NCBI RefSeq assembly: GCF_032925565.1
Contig: NZ_CP136708.1
Span: forward strand, 1,426,001-1,490,000
Source: Alteromonas sp. CI.11.F.A3
GTDB taxonomy: Bacteria > Pseudomonadota > Gammaproteobacteria > Enterobacterales > Alteromonadaceae
Length of the DNA stretch: 64,000 bases
Direction: 5' to 3'
In this document: positions 54,207 through 62,820 of the stretch, in pieces
Layout of the letters: each line of letters starts with the position of its first letter
How positions within the stretch are numbered: position 1 is the stretch's first letter
Made by a program: the position numbers and the translations under genes
Notes under the pieces: model-generated
The model's database searches: none
What the model was told of the DNA's origin: nothing
What the model saw: the letters and a program-made list of their open reading frames with translations, nothing else

Positions 54207-54728
54207 ATGAAGAAATTTATACTAGCGACAGCCGTCTCATTAATGTTTGCGCCCATAGTGGCAAGTGCGAATACGCCAGAGCAAAGTTTGAAAGCAGATG
54301 GCTTTACACTGCCTGCGCCAGTGAAACCCATTGCGAATTACGTTACATGGCGCCGTGCTGGCAACCTTTTGTATCTGTCGGGTCACGGCGCCTGTGAAGG
54401 CAAAAGTGTACTTGGAAAATTGGGGCAAGATGTAACAGTAGAGCAGGGTTACGATGCCGCACAATTGGTGGGGTTATGTGCTTTGGCAACGATTAAAGAA
54501 GCCACTGGCGATTTGAGCAAGGTTAAACAAGTGCTGCAGATTACGGGCATGGTAAACGCCACTGATGATTTCACGGGGCATTCACTGGTGATAAATGGTT
54601 TTTCCGATATATTCGTCACCGCGTTTGGTGACGATGGCAAAGCAGCAAGAGCCGCCGTTGGCATGAGTAGCTTGCCCGGCAATATGTCGGTTGAGGTAAG
54701 TGCTATAGTCGAACTGAAGAATGAGTAA
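54207..54728 (+). CDS. Exported RidA/YjgF-family protein
   Basis: A 173-residue protein with a Sec signal peptide (cut near IVASAN), followed by a RidA-like domain. LLYLSGHGACEG, ARAAVGMSSLPGNMSVEVSAIVEL and a kept Arg in KAARAAVG match the imine-deaminase fold. In cytoplasmic RidA this arginine binds the carboxylate of enamine/imine intermediates released by PLP enzymes. Here both this protein and the PLP enzyme upstream carry export signals, so the pair would work outside the cytoplasm. The loop (GKSVLGKLGQDVTVEQGYDAAQL) is longer than in E. coli RidA. Confidence 0.9.
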   Translation: MKKFILATAVSLMFAPIVASANTPEQSLKADGFTLPAPVKPIANYVTWRRAGNLLYLSGHGACEGKSVLGKLGQDVTVEQGYDAAQLVGLCALATIKEATGDLSKVKQVLQITGMVNATDDFTGHSLVINGFSDIFVTAFGDDGKAARAAVGMSSLPGNMSVEVSAIVELKNE

Positions 54729-55180
54729 AGAGCACGTATGCTTAACTAAAAAGCTCAGCGGAAAAAAAGCCTGTGGAATGGTTAAGCCATAGAGAGTAAG
54801 GGTATTTACCGTTAACTAAAATAGACAGCTTTCAAGCGTAAAGTGAATTGCGCACATGCTCATTTACTCCCACCTAATCAAACCAATCAATACATAGCCG
54901 GCATGCCCGGCTTCATTTTGCACGCCTTTCAAAGCGATAACCACTCAGCGCCACGCTTTTTGTGTGAAGAAGAACACCCCGCAGATGATTACGCAATATT
55001 GGCAGTACCTACCATTGTGTCCTCAACGCGTTTTTGCAACGAAAGGCCTATTTTTGAACTAAAGTAATAGCGAAGGCTTGCGGAGGTATTTGAAGAAAAT
55101 ATATGGCGAGCTTGATGACAAAGGATAAGTTGATATGTATTTCACTATGTTTATATATTGTAAATTAAACCTTTGTCTAG

Positions 55181-55192
55181 AACGATTAAGTT
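55181..55192 (+). promoter_or_regulatory. Possible auxiliary operator
   Basis: AACGATTAAGTT is close to one half of the 18-bp palindrome at 55362-55379 (CGATTAAGTT identical). It lies about 180 bases upstream. It could be a distant site for the same regulator. Confidence 0.4.
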
Positions 55193-55361
55193 AATTAGGA
55201 GTGAATTTTGAAAGTAAATTGAACTTTTTTTCTTGTTGTTGTTTTTAGTTAGGCTTTTGATTTAACTTTATTTTAAATAATTCTGCTTGTTTCGGTTAAA
55301 ATATTTTTAGCTATTTTTTTAAACAAATAATTTACATGTCAGCATTCTTCGAGTAATCTTT

Positions 55362-55379
55362 AACTTAATCGATTAAGTT
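55362..55379. promoter_or_regulatory. 18-bp palindromic operator of the sucrose operon
   Basis: AACTTAATCGATTAAGTT is a perfect palindrome with a central CG, the style of LacI-family operators. It lies 91 bases upstream of the TonB receptor start and overlaps a possible -35 box, so it would serve for repression. No LacI-family gene is in this window. Confidence 0.75.
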
Positions 55380-55469
55380 GACGTTTGTTAATTTATGACT
55401 TTAGTTCTCTTTCGCTTCTTCTCACACAACTAAGCGTAAGAGAGTTTCGCTTAGCTTTGGAGAATACCC

Positions 55470-57989
55470 ATGCACACACCATTTAATAAAAGCGCATTGG
55501 GCATAGCAGTGTTATTAGGCCTAAGTGGCGCTGCTTTAGCTCAAGAGAATCTACCTCAAGAAGCACAAGAAAAGAAAGCAAAAGAGACGTATGAACAAAT
55601 CGTAGTGACTGCCAGCCCCGCAGGTGTTTCTGCGCAAGAGGCGAGTGTTTCTGTCAGTTCATTCAATGAAGAAGAAGTGATGAAACTAGCTCCTCGCTCA
55701 ACAGCTGAGGTTTTCCGTGCACTGCCAGGTATTCGCGCTGAATCTTCAGGCGGTGGCGGTAACGCAAACATTACTATTCGTGGTATTCCTTTAGCTACAG
55801 GTGGTTCTAAATTCATGCAAATTCATGAAGACGGCCTTCCAGTTTTAGAGTACGGCGATATCAACTTTGGTAACGCAGATAACTTCCTGCGCTACGATTG
55901 GTCTGTAGAGCGAGTAGAATCTGTACGTGGTGGTTCTGCATCAACATTTGCCAGTAACTCACCGGGTGGGGTCATCAACATGATCAGTGCTACCGGTGAA
56001 CAAGGTGGTGGTGCAATTGGCACATCGTTTGGCCTTGATTACGAAGAGTTTCGTCTAGACTTCGCTTACGGCGGTGAAGTAAACGACGACCTATACTTCC
56101 ATATTGGTGGTTTCGCGCGTGGCGGCGAAGGCGTTCGCGACACTGGCTATAACGGCGACCAAGGTGGCCAAGTAAAAATCAACTTCACTCAGTTGCTAGA
56201 TAATGGTCATCTACGTTTTTACTTCAAGCATTTAAACGACAGAGTGACTACTTACTTACCTGCACCTGTAATGGTAAAAGGTAATGGTAGCTATGGCGCG
56301 GTTGATAACTTTGATGCAAGCAGCCAAACACTACATTCTGCTTACACTACCAATGTGTCGACGTTCGATTCTTTCGGTAACCCGGTTAATCGTGATCTAA
56401 CAGACGGTATTGAATCTGAAGTGACCTCATTCGGCTTTGAAGCTGACTTGGAAGTGGCAGAAGATCTTTACCTGCTTAACAAATTCAGAACGTCTGATGT
56501 AGGCGGTGGGTTCGTTTCTCCTTTCACTGATACTTTCGGTGCTTATGGACCGCAGTCTGCTAGCAGCATGGCGACAGCGATATGTGCCTCAGCCTTAGAT
56601 GGCGACGGTAACGCTTTCAATTGTGATTCAACTAGCGTAACCCTTGCGAACGGTCCAAATGCCGGTGACGAGTACAACGGTTTAGCGTTCCTGAACTTAT
56701 TGTTTGATACAACTTACAATGATTTAGGCAACATGATCAACGATTTAAGTCTTCGTAAAGAGTATGACAATGGCGTAACGCTTACCGCGGGTTACTACTA
56801 CTCTAAGCAAGACATCGCGATTAGCTGGAACAGCTGGAATACCTACATTCAAACAGTAGATGGTACTAACTCTCAGTATCTTCATATTGAAGATGCCGAC
56901 GGTACTGCACTTGTTGACCAAGGACTTTGGGCACCAAGCTTCCTTTCATGGGAATGGGATTTAAACTACACCACTACAGCACCTTACATTAACGTAGGCT
57001 TTGAGGTGGGTGACAACTGGTTGTTTGACGTGAGTGCTCGTCGTGACACCGTACAAGCAAACGGTGAGCTTATAAACTCATGCTGTGGCGGTAACACTGA
57101 CGTAGACATTAACGGCGACGGCATTATTTCAGGCAATACCGAAGATGCATCTGCATCAAATGGTTTCGGCTTTGGTGGTGGTGCTATTCGCCTAAATCGT
57201 GCTAATGCAACAAGCCAAATAGTTGATTACGAAGCAAGTAATACATCATTCTCGTTAGGTGGTTCATACCTGTACAGCGACTCTGTGACTTTCTTTGGTC
57301 GCTATAGTGAAGGTGGCCGAGCGCTAGCGGATAGACTACTTCAAATTGCCGGTACCCTTAATGGGGATGGTAGCTTAACGAGTACGACAAGTGGTTTCGA
57401 TGAAACAGAGCAGTTAGAGTTTGGTATCAAGTACGGTACACGAGACTTTAAATTTAACGCGACATTGTTCAATACGGTAACCCAAGATACTCAAGCTGAA
57501 GTGACAAGCGGTTTAACCTTTATTCGTGAATACGAAGCAACAGGTTTAGAACTTGAGAGTAAGTACGATTTCGGTAACGGTTTCACAATGTCAGGAAACG
57601 CAACCTGGACAGATGCAGAAATTAGTGAAGACAAGTTCAACCCTGCATTAGTAGGCAAGACACCTCGTCGCCAAGCCGATTTCATTTATACGGTTATTCC
57701 ACAGTACGACTTTGAAAACTTCAGTATTGGTGCGTCGTTACAAGGTTCAACAGAGTACTATGTTCAAGACTCTAACGAGCTTAAGCAAGATGCTTACGTA
57801 GTGGCTAACTTATTTGCCACTTGGTATGTATCTGACCAGTTCTCGGTATCGTTGAATGTAAATAACGCTACTGATGAATTTGTTATTACTGAGTCTGAAG
57901 AGAGTGCTGCTTCAGCTGGCGATATCATTCGAGCTCGCCCAATTAGTGGAAGAACGTCTTCAATTCAATTGAAGTACGCATTCTATTAA
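55470..57989 (+). CDS. TonB-dependent receptor, probably for sucrose
   Basis: An 839-residue receptor with a signal peptide ending at ALAQ, a TonB box (YEQIVVTASPAG), a plug with ITIRGIPLATGGSKFMQIHEDGLPVLEYGDINFGN and VESVRGGSASTFASNSPGGVINMISATG, and a barrel ending in a terminal aromatic (KYAFY). It is the first gene of a three-gene group with an MFS transporter and a sucrose phosphorylase, like the sux system of xanthomonads and marine bacteria. Sucrose or a related glucoside is thus the likely ligand. GGAG lies before the ATG. The hairpin after the stop probably lowers expression of the downstream genes relative to the receptor. Confidence 0.93.
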   Translation: MHTPFNKSALGIAVLLGLSGAALAQENLPQEAQEKKAKETYEQIVVTASPAGVSAQEASVSVSSFNEEEVMKLAPRSTAEVFRALPGIRAESSGGGGNANITIRGIPLATGGSKFMQIHEDGLPVLEYGDINFGNADNFLRYDWSVERVESVRGGSASTFASNSPGGVINMISATGEQGGGAIGTSFGLDYEEFRLDFAYGGEVNDDLYFHIGGFARGGEGVRDTGYNGDQGGQVKINFTQLLDNGHLRFYFKHLNDRVTTYLPAPVMVKGNGSYGAVDNFDASSQTLHSAYTTNVSTFDSFGNPVNRDLTDGIESEVTSFGFEADLEVAEDLYLLNKFRTSDVGGGFVSPFTDTFGAYGPQSASSMATAICASALDGDGNAFNCDSTSVTLANGPNAGDEYNGLAFLNLLFDTTYNDLGNMINDLSLRKEYDNGVTLTAGYYYSKQDIAISWNSWNTYIQTVDGTNSQYLHIEDADGTALVDQGLWAPSFLSWEWDLNYTTTAPYINVGFEVGDNWLFDVSARRDTVQANGELINSCCGGNTDVDINGDGIISGNTEDASASNGFGFGGGAIRLNRANATSQIVDYEASNTSFSLGGSYLYSDSVTFFGRYSEGGRALADRLLQIAGTLNGDGSLTSTTSGFDETEQLEFGIKYGTRDFKFNATLFNTVTQDTQAEVTSGLTFIREYEATGLELESKYDFGNGFTMSGNATWTDAEISEDKFNPALVGKTPRRQADFIYTVIPQYDFENFSIGASLQGSTEYYVQDSNELKQDAYVVANLFATWYVSDQFSVSLNVNNATDEFVITESEESAASAGDIIRARPISGRTSSIQLKYAFY

Positions 57990-58010
57990 TGGTCGTTATA
58001 ACTATTCACT

Positions 58011-58034
58011 GCGGCGCTTTTTAATAAGCGCCGT
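58011..58034 (+). other. Intercistronic hairpin
   Basis: GCGGCGCTT (58011-58019) faces AAGCGCCGT (58026-58034), pairing through GGCGCTT/AAGCGCC; the flanks ACTAT and ATAGT extend the structure. It lies between the receptor and MFS genes of one operon. No T tract follows, so mRNA processing or partial termination are likelier than full stop. Confidence 0.55.
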
Positions 58035-58128
58035 AAGTGATAGTTCTGGTATTTCGGCGTAAGCGCTAGATAAGATTTTTAAGCGCAGCAACGCGTTTAT
58101 CTTTCTTAAGTTTCTAAGGTAAATCTCC

Positions 58129-59415
58129 ATGTCTACTAACCAAACGAGCGAACACAACTACGGGTTAATTCGCTGGTTAACCTATTTGATGTTTATGATG
58201 TTCGCGATGACATCCGACTCAGTAGGCGAAATCATTAAAGAAGTAAAAATTGAGTTTGCAGTTACCAATACTCAGGCGAGTTTAATGCATTCTTTGTTCA
58301 TGATAGGTATCGCATTTTCTGGGCTGTTTCTTGGCTTCTTAGCCGATAAGTTTGGTCGCAAAAAAACGCTAATCTTAGGTTTAGCCTTATTCGCGATTTC
58401 TTGCTACTTGTTTATGGTAGGCAGTACCTTTTCGTTTATTTTAAGTTTAGTCACGTTATCAGGCTTGGCGGTAGGGGTATTTAAAACCGCTGCACTTGCG
58501 TTGATTGGTGATATTTCTCGCTCGACCAAAGAACATACGGGCACCATGAACGGCGCTGAAGCTTTCTTCGGTGTTGGTGCTATTATTGGGCCAATTTTAG
58601 TTGCTTGGCTTATTGTTCAGGGTGTGCACTGGACGTGGTTATACGTTATAGCCGGTGGATTATGTACCGTACTAATCTGCATGGCGCTGATGGTGGAATA
58701 CCCTGAAAGCAAGGCGGTAAAAGAAAAGCCTACCAGTCTTGTCGATAGCCTAAAGCTCCTTAAAGACCCTTACGCGCTAGGATTCTCTATTGGTGCGTTT
58801 CTGTACGTTGCGGCCGAGAGCGCAATTTATGTGTGGATGCCAAGTTACTTAATATGTGATGCCAATGCTGCATCAGATATTTACAGCTGCTACGCCAATG
58901 AATCTACCCAAACACTCGCTATTTACGCGGTTTCCGTTTTCTTCGCTTTGCGTGCAGTAGGCCGGTTTGTGGGTATTTGGATGATGCAGCATTACGAGTG
59001 GACCAAAGTACTACTGTTATTTAGTTTCATGATAATGCTGTGCTTCGTGGTTGGCTTATTATCAGGCCCATCGCTGGCCGTTTTCCTTTTCCCTTTAAGC
59101 GGCATATTTATGTCGGTCATTTATCCTACTTTTAACTCTAAAGGCATTAGCTGCTTCGAGAAGCGACAGCACGGTTCAGTAGCGGGGGTTATTTTGTTTT
59201 TTACCGCTGCGGGCGCGGCCGCGGGGCCTTTTATCATGGGAGTGGTAAGTGATGCCTATGGTGGTGATGCCAAGTACGGATTTGTCGTTGCTACAGGCTT
59301 CTCTATCTTGTTGTTCCTAGGCTTACTTTACAACGCTATTGCACAGCCAACACGTGAGCGACTCGCCATGATTGAGAAACGTGAATATGGCGTTGACTCA
59401 ACCACAGCTAGCTAA
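58129..59415 (+). CDS. MFS sugar transporter
   Basis: A 428-residue major facilitator protein with twelve spans. The loop between spans 2 and 3 is GFLADKFGRKK, the family signature, with a second in the 8-9 region (LRAVGRFVGIWM). The cytosolic central loop follows span 6 (YPESKAVKEKPTSLVDSLKLL). It carries two Cys in an extracytoplasmic loop (ICDANAASDIYSCYAN) that could form a disulfide. In this operon it would bring sucrose or a related glucoside across the inner membrane after uptake by the TonB receptor. Confidence 0.92.
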   Translation: MSTNQTSEHNYGLIRWLTYLMFMMFAMTSDSVGEIIKEVKIEFAVTNTQASLMHSLFMIGIAFSGLFLGFLADKFGRKKTLILGLALFAISCYLFMVGSTFSFILSLVTLSGLAVGVFKTAALALIGDISRSTKEHTGTMNGAEAFFGVGAIIGPILVAWLIVQGVHWTWLYVIAGGLCTVLICMALMVEYPESKAVKEKPTSLVDSLKLLKDPYALGFSIGAFLYVAAESAIYVWMPSYLICDANAASDIYSCYANESTQTLAIYAVSVFFALRAVGRFVGIWMMQHYEWTKVLLLFSFMIMLCFVVGLLSGPSLAVFLFPLSGIFMSVIYPTFNSKGISCFEKRQHGSVAGVILFFTAAGAAAGPFIMGVVSDAYGGDAKYGFVVATGFSILLFLGLLYNAIAQPTRERLAMIEKREYGVDSTTAS

Positions 59416-59560
59416 AACAAATACGCTTAGTTAGAACAGTATTACGTTTCACTATTTACATAAATCAATGCAGTGTTTCTTATTGCCATAGAGGCACTGC
59501 AAATTTTCGGTGCATTTTTGCTTTTTCAATACGCAGCACCCCGATATTTGGAGAATTTTC

Positions 59561-61042
59561 ATGCCTTTACGCAATGGCGTTCAACTTATTACCTACGCAG
59601 ACCGCTTAGGTGAAGGAAATATGTCTGGCCTCAACACGCTTCTAAGCACCAAGTTGAAAGGGCTGTTTACCGGCGTTCATATTTTACCTTTCTATTACCC
59701 TTTCGATGGCGAAGATGCTGGATTTGACCCTATCGATCATACTACCGTTGATTCACGTTTGGGCAGCTGGGCCGATGTGAAACAGGTTGGTGAGTCGATG
59801 AATATTATGGCAGACCTTATTGTTAATCATATGTCTGCGCAAAGTGAGCCATTCTTAGATGTGATTAAGCACGGTCGTGAATCACAATACTGGCCGCTAT
59901 TTTTAACGAAACAGTCGGTGTTCAGCGAAGACGATGCGGCTAATGTTGCAAACATCGGGAAAGTATTTAGGCCTCGCCCTACGCCTTTTTTCTCTGAATA
60001 TGAGTTAGATAACAAAGAGGTTGTGCCTTTTTGGACAACGTTCACCGCGAATCAAATTGATATTGATGTTGAGTCTGACTTGGGTAAAGCGTATCTAGAG
60101 TCGATCCTAGAGGCTTTTACACAAAGCAATGTTGACCTAATTCGTTTAGATGCAGCAGGTTATGCCATTAAACGCGCGGGCACTAACTGTTTCATGTTAG
60201 AAGAAACTTTTGAGTTTATCGAAGCATTGAGCAAGCGTGCGCACGAGATGGGCATTCAAAGCTTGGTTGAAATTCACAGTCATTTTGAAACCCAAATTGC
60301 TATTGCATCTCGTTGTGACAGCGTTTACGACTTTGCGCTTCCGCCATTGGTATTGCATACCCTATTTAGCAAAGACGCGTCTGCCTTAGCGCATTGGTTG
60401 TCTATTTCGCCACGTAACTGCTTCACGGTGCTAGATACCCACGATGGAATAGGTATTGTTGATGTAGGATCAAGTGGCGATAAGCCTGGGCTTTTAACTA
60501 ATTCGCAAATAGACAACTTGGTAGAAACGATTCATGTTAACTCTGATGGTGAATCAAGAAAGGCCACAGGTGAAGCCGCTAGCAACGTAGATTTGTACCA
60601 AATTAACTGTACTTATTATGATGCGTTAGGAAAAGACGACTATAAATACTTGCTCGCCCGTGCAATACAGTTCTTCAGCCCAGGTGTACCACAAGTGTAT
60701 TATGCTGGGTTGTTAGGGGCGACCAACGACATGGAGTTGTTAGCGAAAACGAATGTGGGACGAGACATCAATCGTCCTTACTTAAGTGAAAGCGATATTG
60801 ATGACGCGCTCACAAAGCCAGTGGTAAAAGGCCTCGTTGAATTAATTCATATTCGAAACAACACAAATGTGTTTAACGGCGATTTCTCTGTTACTGAAGA
60901 CACAGGTACTTTGTTGCTGGTTTGGACATTAAATGAAGATCGTGCCGAGTTACGGGTGGAGATGAGCACACTTGATGCAACTATTACATTGCTAGAAGGC
61001 GGGGTAAAATCTACTCTTTCGCTGGCGAAACTTACGGCATAG
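59561..61042 (+). CDS. Sucrose phosphorylase (GH13 subfamily 18)
   Basis: A 493-residue GH13 enzyme. The nucleophile is Asp197 (LIRLDAAGYAIK), the acid/base Glu238 (LVEIHSHFETQ), and the third carboxylate Asp295 (LDTHDGIGIVDVG). FDPIDHTTVDSRLGSWAD is typical of sucrose phosphorylase. It converts sucrose and phosphate to glucose-1-phosphate and fructose in the cytoplasm, saving ATP. Related enzymes acting on glucosylglycerol or glucosylglycerate are close, so the acceptor site should be checked. ATG 59561 follows GGAGA (59550-59554). An upstream in-frame extension to 59510 is not used. Length fits the family (about 490-505). Confidence 0.93.
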   Translation: MPLRNGVQLITYADRLGEGNMSGLNTLLSTKLKGLFTGVHILPFYYPFDGEDAGFDPIDHTTVDSRLGSWADVKQVGESMNIMADLIVNHMSAQSEPFLDVIKHGRESQYWPLFLTKQSVFSEDDAANVANIGKVFRPRPTPFFSEYELDNKEVVPFWTTFTANQIDIDVESDLGKAYLESILEAFTQSNVDLIRLDAAGYAIKRAGTNCFMLEETFEFIEALSKRAHEMGIQSLVEIHSHFETQIAIASRCDSVYDFALPPLVLHTLFSKDASALAHWLSISPRNCFTVLDTHDGIGIVDVGSSGDKPGLLTNSQIDNLVETIHVNSDGESRKATGEAASNVDLYQINCTYYDALGKDDYKYLLARAIQFFSPGVPQVYYAGLLGATNDMELLAKTNVGRDINRPYLSESDIDDALTKPVVKGLVELIHIRNNTNVFNGDFSVTEDTGTLLLVWTLNEDRAELRVEMSTLDATITLLEGGVKSTLSLAKLTA

Positions 61043-61096
61043 TCGTGTTCTAGCCGGAACAAAAAAAGAAATAAATAAAGATTAAAACAAAAAAAT

Positions 61097-61136
61097 TCGG
61101 ACGTGACTTCCATCACTCTATCGAAGTCACTTCCGA
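61097..61136 (+). terminator. Intrinsic terminator of the sucrose operon
   Basis: TCGGACGTGACTTC (61097-61110) pairs with GAAGTCACTTCCGA (61123-61136) with a single mismatch and a 12-base loop. An A tract precedes it and a T-rich stretch follows. It ends the three-gene group 55 bases after the phosphorylase stop. Confidence 0.8.
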
Positions 61137-61257
61137 TTATTCAATATTAAATTCAAATCGTTACCCTTCTAAATAACCGCAAAGCCTAGTCTCTTTAAAT
61201 GTACGCTTACCATTCTCTTCGAATTGCCCGTAAAGTTGAAACTGAATTGGTTGTATT

Positions 61258-61286
61258 TTGTACAAATAATGTTAAGTTAATATAAT
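61258..61286 (+). promoter_or_regulatory. Sigma-70-type promoter of the muramidase cluster
   Basis: TTGTAC (61258-61263), a 17-base spacer, and a perfect TATAAT (61281-61286). The start would be near 61293, 16 bases before the muramidase ATG, leaving a very short leader with no strong ribosome-binding site. Confidence 0.6.
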
Positions 61287-61308
61287 AGTTTAAATAATAA
61301 CCATCGAA

Positions 61309-62160
61309 ATGAAGTATGTTTCAAGGTTGCATGGACACAACCCAATGCACTTCACCACTTCAGAACGACTAAAACGAATTCAACAACACTTGGGTGTATC
61401 ACCTGATGGTGTACTTGGTGGCGAAACGCTTTGTGCACTTGAAAAGCGGTTACTTCCCATTTCAGAACGCCTAACCCAAGTTACTTCAACAACCACGCCT
61501 GTCACATCAAATGAAATTAGCCTTACGCTCTCACAAAAGGGGATAGATCTTATCGTGCAACATGAGATCAGTTCGAAGCAATACTATAAGAAAAGGCTTA
61601 CCCATCCTACGTGGCCTAAAGGTGATTCGGGGATCACTATTGGTATTGGCTACGATTTAGGTTATGCAAGTAAGAGCCAATTTCAATCAGACTGGCAGTC
61701 GCTTCTTAGTACCTTTGATATGAAGAAGCTTACGCGGGTATGCGGCCTGAAAGGGCAAACCGCTAAAATTCATGTTTCATCTTTACGTTCTGTCACTGTG
61801 CCTTTCGATGCCGCAAAGCATGTATTTGTGCACTCATCGCTACCTAAATATGCACAAAAAACAAAATCTACTTTCCCTGGAGTCGAGTACTTGAATGCTG
61901 ATGCTCAAGCTGCCTTGGTTTCATTAGTTTATAACCGTGGGGGGAGCCTGAAAGGTGACTCACGACGAGAAATGGCTGCCATAAAACCTTTGGTAGCGAG
62001 TAAAGATTATATTGGAATAGCGCAGCAAATTACGAAGATGAAACGATTGTGGCAGGGCAGAGGGCTTGATGGCTTGTTACACCGACGAGATGATGAAGCT
62101 AATTTAGTTAGGAATTCAGATAGAAGGTATTTAGTTGACGACCTGGTGAGGGTTGCGTAA
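61309..62160 (+). CDS. Peptidoglycan-binding muramidase (pesticin/T4-lysozyme-like)
   Basis: A 283-residue protein without a signal peptide. Residues about 15-48 resemble a peptidoglycan-binding helix bundle (RLKRIQQHLGVSPDGVLGGETLCALEKRL). The catalytic part starts near residue 80 and has His-Glu86, then Asp106-Ser-Gly and Thr110 in DSGITIGIGYDLG, spaced as in the Glu/Asp/Thr triad of pesticin and T4-type lysozymes. The later NADAQAALVSLVYNRGGSL is also lysozyme-like. Lacking a Sec signal, it might be delivered by a secretion machine or a phage-type route, or act on neighbours. Two small genes and a peptidoglycan-binding gene follow at once. Confidence 0.85.
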   Translation: MKYVSRLHGHNPMHFTTSERLKRIQQHLGVSPDGVLGGETLCALEKRLLPISERLTQVTSTTTPVTSNEISLTLSQKGIDLIVQHEISSKQYYKKRLTHPTWPKGDSGITIGIGYDLGYASKSQFQSDWQSLLSTFDMKKLTRVCGLKGQTAKIHVSSLRSVTVPFDAAKHVFVHSSLPKYAQKTKSTFPGVEYLNADAQAALVSLVYNRGGSLKGDSRREMAAIKPLVASKDYIGIAQQITKMKRLWQGRGLDGLLHRRDDEANLVRNSDRRYLVDDLVRVA

Positions 62161-62450
62161 TGAAAACCCTCCAGCACGATTTACATTTACGGTACGAAGC
62201 CTACACCCGAGCACATCAACGTTTCGCAGAAAGGGGAGAGTTTCGAGTTGAAATTTACCAAGGCAGATTGGAAATCGACAATCAGCACGACTTGAAGCAT
62301 TTGGCTACTTATCCATTTTCACCAGAAACGGTTGAAGAAAGCGCCGTGATACCTGCATCTATACCCGCAGTTCAGGGCTCCGCCTTGCCCTTATTTAAAG
62401 CGCTATTCAATACAAACTTTGTTAAGGCAATAAAGCTGCTTTTTTATTAA
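62160..62450 (+). CDS. Small unknown protein downstream of the muramidase
   Basis: A 96-residue protein whose ATG overlaps the muramidase stop (TAATG). It is charged in the first half (YEAYTRAHQRFAERGEFRVEIYQGRLEI) and hydrophobic at the very end (FVKAIKLLFY). I do not recognise a family. Position directly after a lysozyme without signal peptide makes an immunity or accessory role thinkable, but there is no membrane span or secretion signal to support it. Confidence 0.7.
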   Translation: MKTLQHDLHLRYEAYTRAHQRFAERGEFRVEIYQGRLEIDNQHDLKHLATYPFSPETVEESAVIPASIPAVQGSALPLFKALFNTNFVKAIKLLFY

Positions 62451-62467
62451 TTTATAGAAGGAATTTT

Positions 62468-62818
62468 ATGATGGGAAAGTTCAAAGACGCAATGCAAACC
62501 ATGGCAGACGGTATTGGTGATTTGTCTAAACTTGATGTAGTGACATTTCAAGGCTCAGTAACACTGAACGCGGCGGATACCGCGCCGTTAAAGTTTGATG
62601 ACGTCATGTCGTCTGCAATGGGAAACGCCACGGTGGCAGTTAAGGTACTCGCTAGTACTCAGACGAGTATTGATGGCGACATTGTTGCTTTTTACGATAA
62701 GGATATCACCGAAGAACAGCGACTTGCTCATGCCGATTTGGTGCTAGCGGGGGCTGAATCTCGAGCAGCATCTATCGAATTCGTGAGATCTATCGTAGGG
62801 GAAATTGCGGATTTGTAG
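62468..62818 (+). CDS. Small unknown protein of the muramidase cluster
   Basis: A 116-residue protein, start ATG 62468 (or 62471) after GAAGGA. It is alanine-rich and mostly helical, with VTFQGSVTLNAADTAPLKFDDVMSSAMG near the start. No signal peptide or membrane span. I do not recognise it. It lies 17 bases after the previous gene and 2 bases before the next, so all four genes from 61309 form one operon. Confidence 0.7.
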   Translation: MMGKFKDAMQTMADGIGDLSKLDVVTFQGSVTLNAADTAPLKFDDVMSSAMGNATVAVKVLASTQTSIDGDIVAFYDKDITEEQRLAHADLVLAGAESRAASIEFVRSIVGEIADL

Positions 62819-62820
62819 TG

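Larger units (their letters stand above)
54729..55469. other. Long intergenic region upstream of the sucrose operon
   Basis: About 740 bases holding the putative operators at 55181 and 55362. A 74-codon frame at 54843-55067 has no ribosome-binding site and is not accepted as a gene. The last 300 bases are strongly AT-rich. TTGACG (55378-55383) could be a -35 box overlapping the main operator, but its -10 is weak. Confidence 0.5.

Noticed and set aside
54843..55067. 74-codon frame starting with GTG
   Set aside because: Codon choice is plausible, but there is no ribosome-binding site and no family I recognise. It could be a gene remnant; a conservation test would decide.
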